DNA from: Elusimicrobiales bacterium
GTDB taxonomy: Bacteria > Elusimicrobiota > Elusimicrobia > Elusimicrobiales > Elusimicrobiaceae
Assembly: GCA_041651175.1 (NCBI GenBank)
Contig: JBAZJT010000014.1
Span: 17,353-81,352 of the forward strand
Reading direction: 5' to 3'
DNA length: 64,000 nt
Each line of letters opens with the position of its first letter. Position 1 is the stretch's first letter. The notes beneath the pieces were generated by a model, which was not told the DNA's origin, ran no database searches, and saw nothing but the letters and a program-made list of their open reading frames with translations. Both the position numbers and the translations under genes were made by a program. Of the stretch, positions 26,106 through 35,090 are shown in pieces.

Positions 26106-28311
26106 TTTGCGCGCGCGCAAGCCGCTTACCGCGGCGCTTTACATTTTTAATGTGGCGCTGTCCGGCTGTTTTCTGGCGCTGTCCGGCTGGTACGGCGGGC
26201 TGGCGCTGCGCCAGCACGATGCGGACCTGCCGGGCAGGGCGCAGGTCTACTCTTTTTTGATTCCCTTCTTCAATCCGCTGGGAAGCTGGGCGGTGTCCTA
26301 TATCTGGCTTGCGCTTTGCGCGGCGGCGTATTTCCTGTTCCTGTATTTCCGGCGGCGGCCCTTCTGGCTCATGCGCAAAATGGCGGAGAGAAGGCCCTCC
26401 TACCTGCTGGCCTGCGCCGTGTCCGACACTGTGGCATATTTCCTGATAAATCCGCTGGCCAGCTACGGTCTTGGGCGGATGCTGGTGGCGGCGGGGCTGT
26501 TTGCGGTTTCGGCGGCGCAGGTGTTCTGGTTCAGACCGCCGCGCGAAAACGCGGGGTTCGCGGCGGAGGTTTCGCTGTCCTGGGAAAAATTGGTCCGGCG
26601 CATGGTGTGGTACGGCGCGGTGCTGTCGCTGTTTATAGTTGTGTGCGAGCCGCTCAGGCTGGCGCTAAAACCCCGGCTTGCCAACGAATACCAGGCCATT
26701 TACACCCGCACCATAATCAGCCGGCATGTGGTGGAAAACAAGGCCTATATATCCAACCTGATACCGGACACGCTGGCCGCGGACAGATTTCTGAAACTCA
26801 ACGCTTTTGAGCATGAACATGCCCAGATGGCGCGCGGCCAGATAAACCACATAGGCCAGATTCTGAACCCGCTCAACGAGTATCTGTGCGGAAAACCGGC
26901 AAATGAAATATACACCCAGTACGGCCTGGGCTTCACATTCCTGTACAAGCGGCTGATGGATTTGTTCGGCGGCATCAGCATAGAGAACTATTACAAGTGC
27001 CATAGCCTGCACACGGTTTATTACCTGCTGCTGGGGTTGCTGCTGCTGTACACGTTCCGGCGCGATAAGATATACGCCGCCGGCGCGTTCGGGATGTGCG
27101 GGTTCGCCATAAGCTCGCAATACTACGGCTTTCTGCTGGGGCCGGGGGCCTCGCCGGCGATACACGGCGCGGACCTGTTCGCGTTGTTTTTTCTGCTGCG
27201 GTATTTTGAAGCCGGGCGGATGCTCTGGGCAGTCGCGGCGGTTGCGGCCGGCGCGGCGGGGGTGCTGCTGAACTTCCATTTCGGGTTTCTGCTGCTGGCG
27301 GCGGTGGCGGCGGCGCTTGCGGTTTATTCGGCGGAAAAACACGGCATGAGGCGGGCCGCGGCATGGTCGCTTGCGCTGGCGGCGGTGGCGGCCGCGCTGC
27401 TGGCTTATTACCGGTTTATACTCAAACCCTACGACGTGTTCGGCTCGTTTTTTCTCAACGGGATGCTTTGCATCTCGCCGCCGGGCGCGGCGGTGAAGCT
27501 GGCGATAATATACTTGGCGGTTTCCTACGGTTTCGCGCTGGTTTTGCGGGGGCTGCGCTCCCCGGAGAAATATTTCTATCTGGCCGCGCTGTTTTACAAT
27601 CAGGCGTTGCTGGCGTATTTTTTCAATTCCGGCAACACCAACCATCTGATGCACTCATACCCGTTTATGGGGCTGCAATTATTTCTGATGCTCCATATCG
27701 CGGCTGAGCAATGGAAACGCCCGGCCTGGAAACTGGCGTTTTCGGCGGTTGCGGCGCTGCTGGTCATTGTCCAGGCCGGCGCAGCGGCCGGAATGTACCG
27801 GTCCAACGGGCAGCGCGCAAGGTTCTGGGACAATTTCAGGAATCACCAGAACTATCTGTGGCGTTTTGAGCGGGCGCATATCCTGTCCACCATAGACCCG
27901 CTGCCTCTGGAAGCCAGCGTGGACCTGATTCATAAATACGCGCCCGCGCAGGGGGAGGGGATACTTATATCCTCCCGGTACGACAATCTGCTGCCTTTTC
28001 TGGCGCAAAGGCGCAGCCTGCTGCCCTATTACGACATGTCCAATTACCTTATAACGCCGGAGCATTCCGGCAGGGCGCTGCTGTCGGCGCGGCGCGCCAG
28101 GCCGGACATACTGTTTGCCGACGCGGACATTGACCAGCCCCCGTCCGACGCCTGGCGCCGGCTGGACGGCAGAATTAAATACTGGACCACGGAGCGCGAC
28201 ATCCGCTTTGCCAAGCAGCAGAAACTGCGCGAACTTTTTGAAGCCGCAAGCGCGGGCTACCGCAAGGTTGAAACCGCCGGCCTGCTGGCGGTGTATAGGA
28301 GGGTCCGCTGA
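26074..28311 (+). CDS. large polytopic membrane protein, GT-C-like
   Basis: The protein has 745 residues. The ATG at 26074 is preferred to a TTG four codons earlier. About twelve hydrophobic helices are followed by a soluble C-terminal domain of about 160 residues (from about 585). A large loop after helix 5 carries the YQAIYTRTIISRHVVENKAY and AQMARGQINHIGQILNP regions. Overall shape is GT-C glycosyltransferase, but I see no diagnostic catalytic motif. It overlaps the wzt remnant, so it probably belonged to the original ABC-exporter operon and may still be read from it. Confidence 0.5.
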   Translation: MKLSAVISAIDLRARKPLTAALYIFNVALSGCFLALSGWYGGLALRQHDADLPGRAQVYSFLIPFFNPLGSWAVSYIWLALCAAAYFLFLYFRRRPFWLMRKMAERRPSYLLACAVSDTVAYFLINPLASYGLGRMLVAAGLFAVSAAQVFWFRPPRENAGFAAEVSLSWEKLVRRMVWYGAVLSLFIVVCEPLRLALKPRLANEYQAIYTRTIISRHVVENKAYISNLIPDTLAADRFLKLNAFEHEHAQMARGQINHIGQILNPLNEYLCGKPANEIYTQYGLGFTFLYKRLMDLFGGISIENYYKCHSLHTVYYLLLGLLLLYTFRRDKIYAAGAFGMCGFAISSQYYGFLLGPGASPAIHGADLFALFFLLRYFEAGRMLWAVAAVAAGAAGVLLNFHFGFLLLAAVAAALAVYSAEKHGMRRAAAWSLALAAVAAALLAYYRFILKPYDVFGSFFLNGMLCISPPGAAVKLAIIYLAVSYGFALVLRGLRSPEKYFYLAALFYNQALLAYFFNSGNTNHLMHSYPFMGLQLFLMLHIAAEQWKRPAWKLAFSAVAALLVIVQAGAAAGMYRSNGQRARFWDNFRNHQNYLWRFERAHILSTIDPLPLEASVDLIHKYAPAQGEGILISSRYDNLLPFLAQRRSLLPYYDMSNYLITPEHSGRALLSARRARPDILFADADIDQPPSDAWRRLDGRIKYWTTERDIRFAKQQKLRELFEAASAGYRKVETAGLLAVYRRVR

Positions 28312-28513
28312 TGGGCGCAATCCGGGCTGGGCGTATGGGAATGCGGGGGCGATATTTTATACCATTGCTTGCGTAGATGCTGATACTGGCGCCGCGTCTT
28401 CGCCGTAAACGGAGCGGTAATGCGGCTTATCGTTTCCGGCGGTTGCGCGCATGGGGTTTGGCGGATTGCGATGGTTTCGTCAGGATATGGCCGCGCTGCT
28501 GTGTCGGAGGGGC
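28312..28513. other. intergenic region
   Basis: These 202 bases hold no supported gene. A fragment TATTTTATACC near 28352-28364 could be promoter sequence, but it has no matching -35. Confidence 0.3.
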
Positions 28514-30895
28514 ATGATATCTGTTTACGATAAAAAACACCATGTGAAACATTGCGGGCCAATGCCGCACGGCCGCGACGTGGCCGAAGGGCTTGGTTTT
28601 TACGGCGCCGTCGCCGCGATGCTGTCTGTTACAATAAAACCCGAAACGGTTCTGGACATTGGTTGCGCGAAAGGTTCCCTGGTCGAATGCCTGCGCGATA
28701 TCGGCATTGACGCGCGCGGTGTGGACGTGTCGGAATACGCAATAAGTCACACCCGTCATGATATAAGGCCGTTCTGCCAGGCGGTGGATATAGCTTCGTT
28801 CATTCCGCAGTGCGGGAAATACGATTTGATAACCTGCATGGAAATGCTGGAGCATTTGACGCCGGAACAAAGCGTTCTTGCAGTGGAAAAAATATGCCGG
28901 TGGACCGACGCCGCGCTCCTATTGGCATCCTCGCATGATTTTGACGAATCGTCGCATAGCGACGTCCGCCCCAAAGATTACTGGCGGGATATGTTCGGGC
29001 GTTTCGGCTTCGTGGAGGATAAAACCTTTATTTTTGGCAGACTCATATGCCGAGACGCGATGCTGTTCCGCCGGAAAGAAGGCGCCCTGGCGGCGGGGAT
29101 TAAAACCTGCCTGCGTGCCGCGTCAAGCCGCGCTGCGCTGCGGTTGTGGGCCGGGCTGGCGCGGCGCAGACTGCCGCGCCTGCCGTTTCGCAATTTCGGC
29201 GAGGTGCTGCGCGTGCTGGTGCGGTTTGCCAACCGCAGAAGAATCAAGATTGTTGCCGCCGCGCTCAAAAACGGTTTTGTGCCGCTGGTGGAGGAGGTTT
29301 TTCACCGACTGCGCATGGTGCAACTGTACCCTGATTGGGTTGTTGGAATGATGGTTGCGCCCGCAGAACTGGAGCGGCAGCGTGGCGACCGGTTTGAGAA
29401 AATGCCAAAAATAAGCATTGCAACCCCGGTTTACAACACCGACGCCGGCGCGCTGACGGCAATGCTGGAATCCGTTCTGGCGCAGACCTATGCGAACTGG
29501 GAGTTGTGTCTGGCCGACGGGGCGTCCACTTTTCCGCATGTGCGGGAAATTCTGGAAAAATATTCCAAAAAAGACCCGCGCATAAAAGTCAAGTTTCTGG
29601 ATGAAAATGGCGGCATAGCCAAAAACTCCAATGCCGCGCTTGGAATGGCTGGCGGCGAGTATATCGGTTTGCTGGACCATGACGACCTGCTTTCCCCGGA
29701 TGCGCTTTATGAGATTGTTCGCGCCATCCACACCTGTCCCGATGCGGATGCGATTTATTCCGATGAGGATAAAATAACAGGGGATGGCCGTTTCCGGTTT
29801 GACCCTCATTTCAAGCCTGCTTGGTCGCCTGATGCGCTGCGCAGCCATAACTACATAACGCATTTTTTTGTCGTGCGGGCGGCTCTCCTGGCCAAGATAG
29901 GTGGATTCAGGGAGGGCTATGACGGTTCTCAGGACTACGACCTGATACTGCGGGCCTGCCATGTCGCGCGACAGGTGTTGCATATCCCCAGGATTCTCTA
30001 TCATTGGCGCACTGTGGAAGGCTCTACGGCGTTAAATTCGTCGGCGAAGCTCTACGCTTACACCGCGGCGAAAAAAGCGCTGGCCTCGCATATTGAAAGC
30101 CTTGGCGGGAGGGGTTCTGTGACGGACGGCGATTTTGTCGGCTCATATGTGGTTAACTACGAACTGGTGGAGAAGCCGGAAACCGCGCTGGCGGTGTTGG
30201 CGCCGGAAGACTGCGGAGAGTCTTATCTGCATGCGCTGCTTGACGGAACCGGCTGGGGCAAGTTTTCCGCGCAGGTGATAACACAGCATGCCCGCCCCGA
30301 TATTTCAATCGGCGGACGGACGGTGTCTTTTCGCCCCTCTTTTGTCCTTCCAGCTAACGCGAGGGCGGCGGCGTTTGTGGATTTTGGCTTGATTCCGCGC
30401 AGCCCCGGCTGGCTGGAAAAGCTGCTTATTCATGCCATGCGCGATGGCGTGGGCGCGGCTGGCGGAAAAACTTATTACCCCGGCGGAAGCGTGCATCAGG
30501 CCGGCTACTCCGTGCGCGGCGATTGCGCGCCGCTGCGCCTGCAGGAGCATTGCGGGATATTCGGCTACAAGGGCAAGCTGAAAATCGCGCACAATGTATC
30601 GGCGGTGGCGCATTGTTTCGCGGTCCGGGCGGACGTGTTCCGCGAACTGGGCGGGTTTGACCCGCGCTACTCCTCTTATCTGCGCGCCATAGATTACTGC
30701 ATGAAGGCACGCTCCGCCGGGAAACTTGTAGTGTGGACGCCGTTTGCCGAATTCACCCTGCCCAAGAGCTTCCCGGACAACACGCCGCAGGCGGAGCGGG
30801 CTTACTTCCTGGAAAAATGGAAAAAAGAGCTTGCCGCCGGCGACCCGTACTACAATGCCAACTTCAACCCGGATCGCGCGGACTTCTCGCTTTAA
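28514..30895 (+). CDS. tripartite methyltransferase-GT2-GT2-like protein
   Basis: About 793 residues from the ATG at 28514 (GGAGGGG just upstream; an ATG at 28451 is possible). Residues about 20-190 are a class I methyltransferase (VLDIGCAKGSLVECLRDIGI, LITCMEMLEHLTPEQS). A basic helical linker follows. A GT2 domain (from about 300) has KISIATPVYNTD, LLDHDDLLSPDALYEI and SDEDKI. The last 250 residues look like a second, degenerate GT2 domain with ELGGFDPRYSSYLRAIDYCM. Such fusions assemble and methylate O-antigen-type glycans. The TAA stop lies in the flanking repeat of the adjacent MITE-like element. Confidence 0.78.
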   Translation: MISVYDKKHHVKHCGPMPHGRDVAEGLGFYGAVAAMLSVTIKPETVLDIGCAKGSLVECLRDIGIDARGVDVSEYAISHTRHDIRPFCQAVDIASFIPQCGKYDLITCMEMLEHLTPEQSVLAVEKICRWTDAALLLASSHDFDESSHSDVRPKDYWRDMFGRFGFVEDKTFIFGRLICRDAMLFRRKEGALAAGIKTCLRAASSRAALRLWAGLARRRLPRLPFRNFGEVLRVLVRFANRRRIKIVAAALKNGFVPLVEEVFHRLRMVQLYPDWVVGMMVAPAELERQRGDRFEKMPKISIATPVYNTDAGALTAMLESVLAQTYANWELCLADGASTFPHVREILEKYSKKDPRIKVKFLDENGGIAKNSNAALGMAGGEYIGLLDHDDLLSPDALYEIVRAIHTCPDADAIYSDEDKITGDGRFRFDPHFKPAWSPDALRSHNYITHFFVVRAALLAKIGGFREGYDGSQDYDLILRACHVARQVLHIPRILYHWRTVEGSTALNSSAKLYAYTAAKKALASHIESLGGRGSVTDGDFVGSYVVNYELVEKPETALAVLAPEDCGESYLHALLDGTGWGKFSAQVITQHARPDISIGGRTVSFRPSFVLPANARAAAFVDFGLIPRSPGWLEKLLIHAMRDGVGAAGGKTYYPGGSVHQAGYSVRGDCAPLRLQEHCGIFGYKGKLKIAHNVSAVAHCFAVRADVFRELGGFDPRYSSYLRAIDYCMKARSAGKLVVWTPFAEFTLPKSFPDNTPQAERAYFLEKWKKELAAGDPYYNANFNPDRADFSL

Positions 30896-31068
30896 CCTGA
30901 ATGTCTCAGTTGGTTGCGAGGACCGAGGCGAAAAAGCGCAAAATAATGACGAACAAAATTATCCGCGCGCCTCACTGCGCGAAAGGATAATTTTGTGAAG
31001 GCAGTATGAAGCGATTTTTCGCCGAATCCCGCAATCCAACTGAAACAAACTGAAACATTCAGGTTTAA
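30891..31068 (+). mobile_element. MITE-like element, copy A
   Basis: A 168-bp core (30896-31063) begins CCTGAATGTCTCAGTTGG and ends with the inverted version finishing CATTCAGG. TTTAA stands on both sides (30891-30895, 31064-31068) like a target duplication. An inner dyad AAAATTATCC / GGATAATTTT lies at 30955-30964 and 30985-30994. It encodes no protein. A second full copy is at 62675 and a half copy at 40718. Confidence 0.75.
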
Positions 31069-31092
31069 GAGTGGCTGCGCTTTTTCTACAAT
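31064..31092 (+). promoter_or_regulatory. leaderless promoter of the 31099 gene
   Basis: -10 TACAAT (31087-31092) lies six bases before the ATG at 31099. TTTAAG at 31064-31069, 17 bases upstream, can serve as a weak -35 and is made of the right-hand flanking repeat of the MITE-like element. Confidence 0.5.
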
Positions 31093-31098
31093 TACCGC

Positions 31099-33153
31099 AT
31101 GGAACCATGCCCGCGCGGCAAGATTTCGCCGCTTAACTTCAACTTCCGGGATAAATTTCCCTACATCGCCTGCGGCGTTTTCGCATTATTGCTGCTTTCT
31201 TTTTCCGGCAGATACTTTCCCCTTAGCGAGGGCTGGTGGCAGACCTACGGCTATCTGATTGCCGGCGGGCAGAAGCCTTATATTGATTTCCCGCTGGCCA
31301 CCCCGCCGCTGTTCATATATTACACGCTGCTTGTGATGAAGCTGACGCAGTCTTTTTTTATCCAGCGGATGATTGGCGTGGCGGTTTTCACCGGCATATT
31401 ATGGCTTACGGCCAGATGGCTTTCCTGTTATTTCTCCAGACCCGTCGCATGGATAGTGGCGCTGACCGCCGCCTGTTTCCGCATATCGGACCAGGTGTTT
31501 ATAGTCAACGATTATCACACGCTGGTTGACTTGCTGACAATTCTGGCGCTGCTGTTTTTTTTCGGCATCAGCAAATTGCGGGATACGGGCTCCCTCGTGA
31601 AACGTTATGCGCTGCTGGGGATTCTGACCGCGCTGCTTACGCTTGTAAAACAAAATGTCGGTTTGTTTCTTTTTGGTTCATTTCTGCTCGCGGCGCTGCT
31701 GCTGCCCGCCTGCTCCTGGAAAGCAAAAGTGACGGCGCTGGCCGCCATGTGCGTCTCTTATGCCGCAATGGCTGCGGGAATAATTTCCATGTGCGCCCCC
31801 GGTTCCGTTCATGCTTTGCTGGGGCAGATACTGGCAAACGATGCGAAAGGAAGCGCGTTTACGGTGCTTACCCGTATCTTTATGGATTCATATAACGCCA
31901 GCCTGCTGCTTACCGGGGCGGAGATTTACATTCTCGTTCTGGCCGCGCGGATAATGGCAAAGCCGCCAGATTTGCGCGCCAAATCGGGCGCGGATATTGC
32001 GGCAATGGCGGTTATAACCGCTCTCGTTTTGGGTGTTATATTGACGGCAAAGCTGCCGGCCATGACAATCAGGCAGATTCTGGAGACGCTGCCGCTGACT
32101 CTTTGTTTCACGGTGATTCTGCATATCATTCACAAGGAACTGCCGAATCCGCAAAGGAACACGGAAATAGTTTTTGCGCTGTTTCCCCTCCTCGCTTTAA
32201 TTTACTGCACCACCCATACGGCCTGGTTTAACTGCGTCGGCATGTTTTTTGTGATGGCTTTCTGTCTGGGCTATGCCGCGCAGGCCTTGGGGCTGGAGCA
32301 TAAATACACGCGCGCCGCTATGGCCGCCGCGCTGCTGTTTGCGGTGATGACGGGCGTGTCAAAGATAAGAACCCCCTACAACTGGTGGGGGCTTGTGCAG
32401 GATTCCGTATACAGAGCCGGCTATGCGCTGCCTTACAGTCAGCTTGCCGGAATGCGGGTTGACAAAAAGACACATGATGCGTTTGCGGTTATCAAAGAAG
32501 CCATTGAATTATATGCCCCCGGAAACAGGGATGTGTACCTGTTCCCCAATATTCCGATATTCTATTACCTGCACGGGAAACTGCCCCCCTATGGCAACAT
32601 AGTGCAGTGGTTTGATTTCGCCACGGGACGGCAGCTGACCGCCGAATTCGCAGCCTTTCAGAAAGCGCCGCCGCCGCTTATCGTGATTTTTGACCCGCCC
32701 GACTCCGCTTACCAAAAACATCAGTTCGCCCTGCGGAAAATGCCGCAGAGGCAGGTTTTGTTCCGGGACAGATTCAACAAACTGGTGTCCGGGGGACAAT
32801 ATAAACAGGTGCATTTCAGCTTCTTTGCCAACGAATTCCGCCCCGGCAATCCGGCCTTTATTGAGCCTGTGTCCAGAACTGTTGTGGTGGTAAACGGCGG
32901 CGCCGCGGGCATGAAATATTCAGCGCTATCCCGCCGGTTTGGCTCGGGGCGCTTCAGGATTGCGCGCATAATAGGGGGGGATGCGCATCTGTCTCCGTCC
33001 GGGCGGACCATTATGCACGGAGACCGCGTTGACATTGTTGCCGGCAAGGATATCGCCTCGGCATTGGTGCAGGCTCTTGGATATATTGAGCGGGAGCCGC
33101 AATACTATACCCTGCGCATTCTGGCGCGCAGCGACCGCAGGCCCGGGATTTGA
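31099..33153 (+). CDS. GT39/GT83-like integral membrane glycosyltransferase
   Basis: The protein has 684 residues. About 11 helices occupy residues 20-440, with the donor-site loop YIDFPLATPPLFIYYT after the first helix, the pattern of dolichyl/polyprenyl-phosphate sugar transferases. A C-terminal soluble domain of about 230 residues follows, starting near MRVDKKTHDAFAVIKEAIEL. It probably uses a polyprenyl-phosphate sugar on the periplasmic face. Acceptor unknown. It begins a new transcription unit just behind a MITE-like insertion. Confidence 0.65.
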   Translation: MEPCPRGKISPLNFNFRDKFPYIACGVFALLLLSFSGRYFPLSEGWWQTYGYLIAGGQKPYIDFPLATPPLFIYYTLLVMKLTQSFFIQRMIGVAVFTGILWLTARWLSCYFSRPVAWIVALTAACFRISDQVFIVNDYHTLVDLLTILALLFFFGISKLRDTGSLVKRYALLGILTALLTLVKQNVGLFLFGSFLLAALLLPACSWKAKVTALAAMCVSYAAMAAGIISMCAPGSVHALLGQILANDAKGSAFTVLTRIFMDSYNASLLLTGAEIYILVLAARIMAKPPDLRAKSGADIAAMAVITALVLGVILTAKLPAMTIRQILETLPLTLCFTVILHIIHKELPNPQRNTEIVFALFPLLALIYCTTHTAWFNCVGMFFVMAFCLGYAAQALGLEHKYTRAAMAAALLFAVMTGVSKIRTPYNWWGLVQDSVYRAGYALPYSQLAGMRVDKKTHDAFAVIKEAIELYAPGNRDVYLFPNIPIFYYLHGKLPPYGNIVQWFDFATGRQLTAEFAAFQKAPPPLIVIFDPPDSAYQKHQFALRKMPQRQVLFRDRFNKLVSGGQYKQVHFSFFANEFRPGNPAFIEPVSRTVVVVNGGAAGMKYSALSRRFGSGRFRIARIIGGDAHLSPSGRTIMHGDRVDIVAGKDIASALVQALGYIEREPQYYTLRILARSDRRPGI

Positions 33154-33178
33154 GCGGAGCCGCTATATTTTCTATAAT
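33150..33178 (+). promoter_or_regulatory. leaderless promoter of rpmB
   Basis: -35 TTGAGC (33150-33155), a 17-base spacer, -10 TATAAT (33173-33178), then six bases and ATG. Confidence 0.75.
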
Positions 33179-33184
33179 TATCCC

Positions 33185-33370
33185 ATGGCATATAAGTGCA
33201 AAATCTGCGGGAAGCGCCCGGTATCGGGCAACTCGTACAGCCATTCCCACAAGGCGACAAAGCGGACATTCCGTCCCAACCTTCAGAAACAGAAGGTTCG
33301 CCTTGAAGGGAAAACCCAGTCCGCCTATGTGTGCACGGCGTGCATACGGTCGGGCCTGGCTCCGAGATAA
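33185..33370 (+). CDS. rpmB: ribosomal protein bL28
   Basis: The protein has 61 residues. MAYKCKICGKRPVSGNSYSH is the bL28 start. Cys5/Cys8 and Cys50/Cys53 make the C4 zinc-ribbon form. The start follows TATAAT by six bases without a Shine-Dalgarno, so the mRNA is probably leaderless. It stands alone between glycosyltransferase genes, away from rpmG or other ribosomal genes. The next gene starts on the base after its stop. Confidence 0.93.
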   Translation: MAYKCKICGKRPVSGNSYSHSHKATKRTFRPNLQKQKVRLEGKTQSAYVCTACIRSGLAPR

Positions 33371-35086
33371 GTGAAGTTTCCCGAAATATCAGACCGGGCG
33401 CAGGCGATTACGGCCAAAGTCCTGCTTGCGCTCGGCCTTTTGCTTGCCTTTTTAACGTTCTTCCAGCCCGCCGGAAACCCGGATTTTTTCTGGCATTTGT
33501 CGGCGGGAAAATTCATAACTGAAAATTTCGCCTTTCCCCGCGCGGATTTTCTGAGCTGGAGCCGCGCCGGCGCCCCCTGGGTGGATTTTGAATGGCTGTC
33601 GCAGGTGATTTACCAGCTGCTGTGGCGCGCGGGCGGGCTTTGGGCGGAGTACGCGCTTAAAATATTGCTGCTGGCGGGCGCGCTGGCGGCTTTTGCGCTG
33701 CATATGCGGCTTTACCGCGCGGCGGACAAGGTGTGGGCGCTGGCGCCGCTGTGGGCCGCCGCGCTGCTGCCCAGCCTGGACATAAGGCCGGAAAATTTCA
33801 CCCTCCTGTTTTTCGTTCTGGAATTTTATCTGCTGGACAAAATCCGGCTTGCGGCGGAAATGCCGCGCGCATTGCCCGTTTTCGGGATTTCGCTGGCGGG
33901 CTTTGCGCTGTGGGGCAATTTGCACGCGGGCTGCGTTTACGGCGCGCTGCTGGCGGCGTTTTTCGCGGCGGGGGAATATGCGCGGCGGGATATTGCAAGA
34001 GCGCGGCTGTTTTCGCTTGTTACTCTGGCCGCCGCGCTGGGGCCGCTGGCAAACCCCTACGGCGCGGGAATTTACCGCGTCGCGCTGGCGCATTACGGCG
34101 ACATGGCCAGCCTTCAGGATTATATACTGGAGTGGCAGCCCGCCTCGGTGCTGAACATGGCGCAGCGTCCGTACTGGTTTCTGGTGGCGGTTTGTTTGGG
34201 CGCGCTGCTCTGGCGCAGCATACGGCATAAGGATGTCCCGCCGGCGCACTTGATGGCGGCGCTTTATTTCGGGCTGGCGTCTTCCCGATACTCGCGGCAG
34301 ACGATGTTTTTCGCCGCCGTGGCCGTGCCCGTGTCCGTCTGCGCGCTGGGCGCCGCGCATTCGCCCCGGCTGAAAACCGCCTGGCGGCTGGCGCTGGCGC
34401 TGATTTTCGCGGCGACGGCGGCGCATCTGGCGGTGTGGATGAAAGACAGCCTCGGCAAAAGCCCCTGGAAAAATTCGGCCACCGCTTCCGGCGCGGTCAA
34501 TTATCTGGCTGCCAACAGGGAGCGGCTGGCTCCGCTGCGCATGTACAATCCCTGGGGATGGGGCGGGTATATCGGCTACAAGCTGTATCCCGGCTACAGG
34601 ATTTTCCAGGACGGCAGGTATATTTTTCACGGCAACCTGGAGGAGATATACCGCGCCGAAACCGGCCCCGCGCACTGGGCGGAATTCATGGACACATACG
34701 GCTTTGGCCTTGTCGTGCTCAACCGGCTGCGCGGCGTTGCCGTGTTTGACAAGGCAACGCGCGCCGGCAGGACGGTGATTCTCAAAAGGCCGCACTATCT
34801 GGTTTACATGCCCAAGGACCGCTGGGCGCTGGTTTACTGGGACGCATATGCGCTGGTGTTTGTCCGCCGGGCCGCGGCGGACGGCGGCTGGCTTGAGGAA
34901 AATTCCTATGCAATCGCCAGGCCTGACGACGAGGAGGCTGTTTCCGCCGCGCTGTCCGACGGGGAGATAGACGCGGGCCAGTTTGAAGCGGAACTGGCGC
35001 GGCTGCAAAAGTCGTTGTCCGCTTCCGGCGCGCTGGGCGACACGCGGGATGAGTTCAACCGCTGGCGCGGGCTTGGCGCGCGCTGA
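33371..35086 (+). CDS. polytopic membrane protein with C-terminal soluble domain, GT-C-like
   Basis: The protein has 571 residues from a GTG immediately after the rpmB stop. NPDFFWHLSAGKFITENFAF and DFLSWSRAGAPWVDFEWL near the N-terminus match a widespread uncharacterised family of membrane proteins (GT-C-like first loop). About ten helices are followed by a soluble domain with YNPWGWGGYIGYKLYP and IFQDGRYIFHG. Function unproven, with a sugar transferase the best guess. It has no Shine-Dalgarno and depends on rpmB transcription or coupling. Confidence 0.55.
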   Translation: MKFPEISDRAQAITAKVLLALGLLLAFLTFFQPAGNPDFFWHLSAGKFITENFAFPRADFLSWSRAGAPWVDFEWLSQVIYQLLWRAGGLWAEYALKILLLAGALAAFALHMRLYRAADKVWALAPLWAAALLPSLDIRPENFTLLFFVLEFYLLDKIRLAAEMPRALPVFGISLAGFALWGNLHAGCVYGALLAAFFAAGEYARRDIARARLFSLVTLAAALGPLANPYGAGIYRVALAHYGDMASLQDYILEWQPASVLNMAQRPYWFLVAVCLGALLWRSIRHKDVPPAHLMAALYFGLASSRYSRQTMFFAAVAVPVSVCALGAAHSPRLKTAWRLALALIFAATAAHLAVWMKDSLGKSPWKNSATASGAVNYLAANRERLAPLRMYNPWGWGGYIGYKLYPGYRIFQDGRYIFHGNLEEIYRAETGPAHWAEFMDTYGFGLVVLNRLRGVAVFDKATRAGRTVILKRPHYLVYMPKDRWALVYWDAYALVFVRRAAADGGWLEENSYAIARPDDEEAVSAALSDGEIDAGQFEAELARLQKSLSASGALGDTRDEFNRWRGLGAR

Positions 35087-35090
35087 AAAA

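Noticed and set aside
33452..35008. Open frame of 518 codons on the minus strand opposite the GT-C-like gene at 33371
   Set aside because: Arg/Gln/Pro-rich antisense shadow. The plus-strand product has clear membrane helices and family-like motifs.
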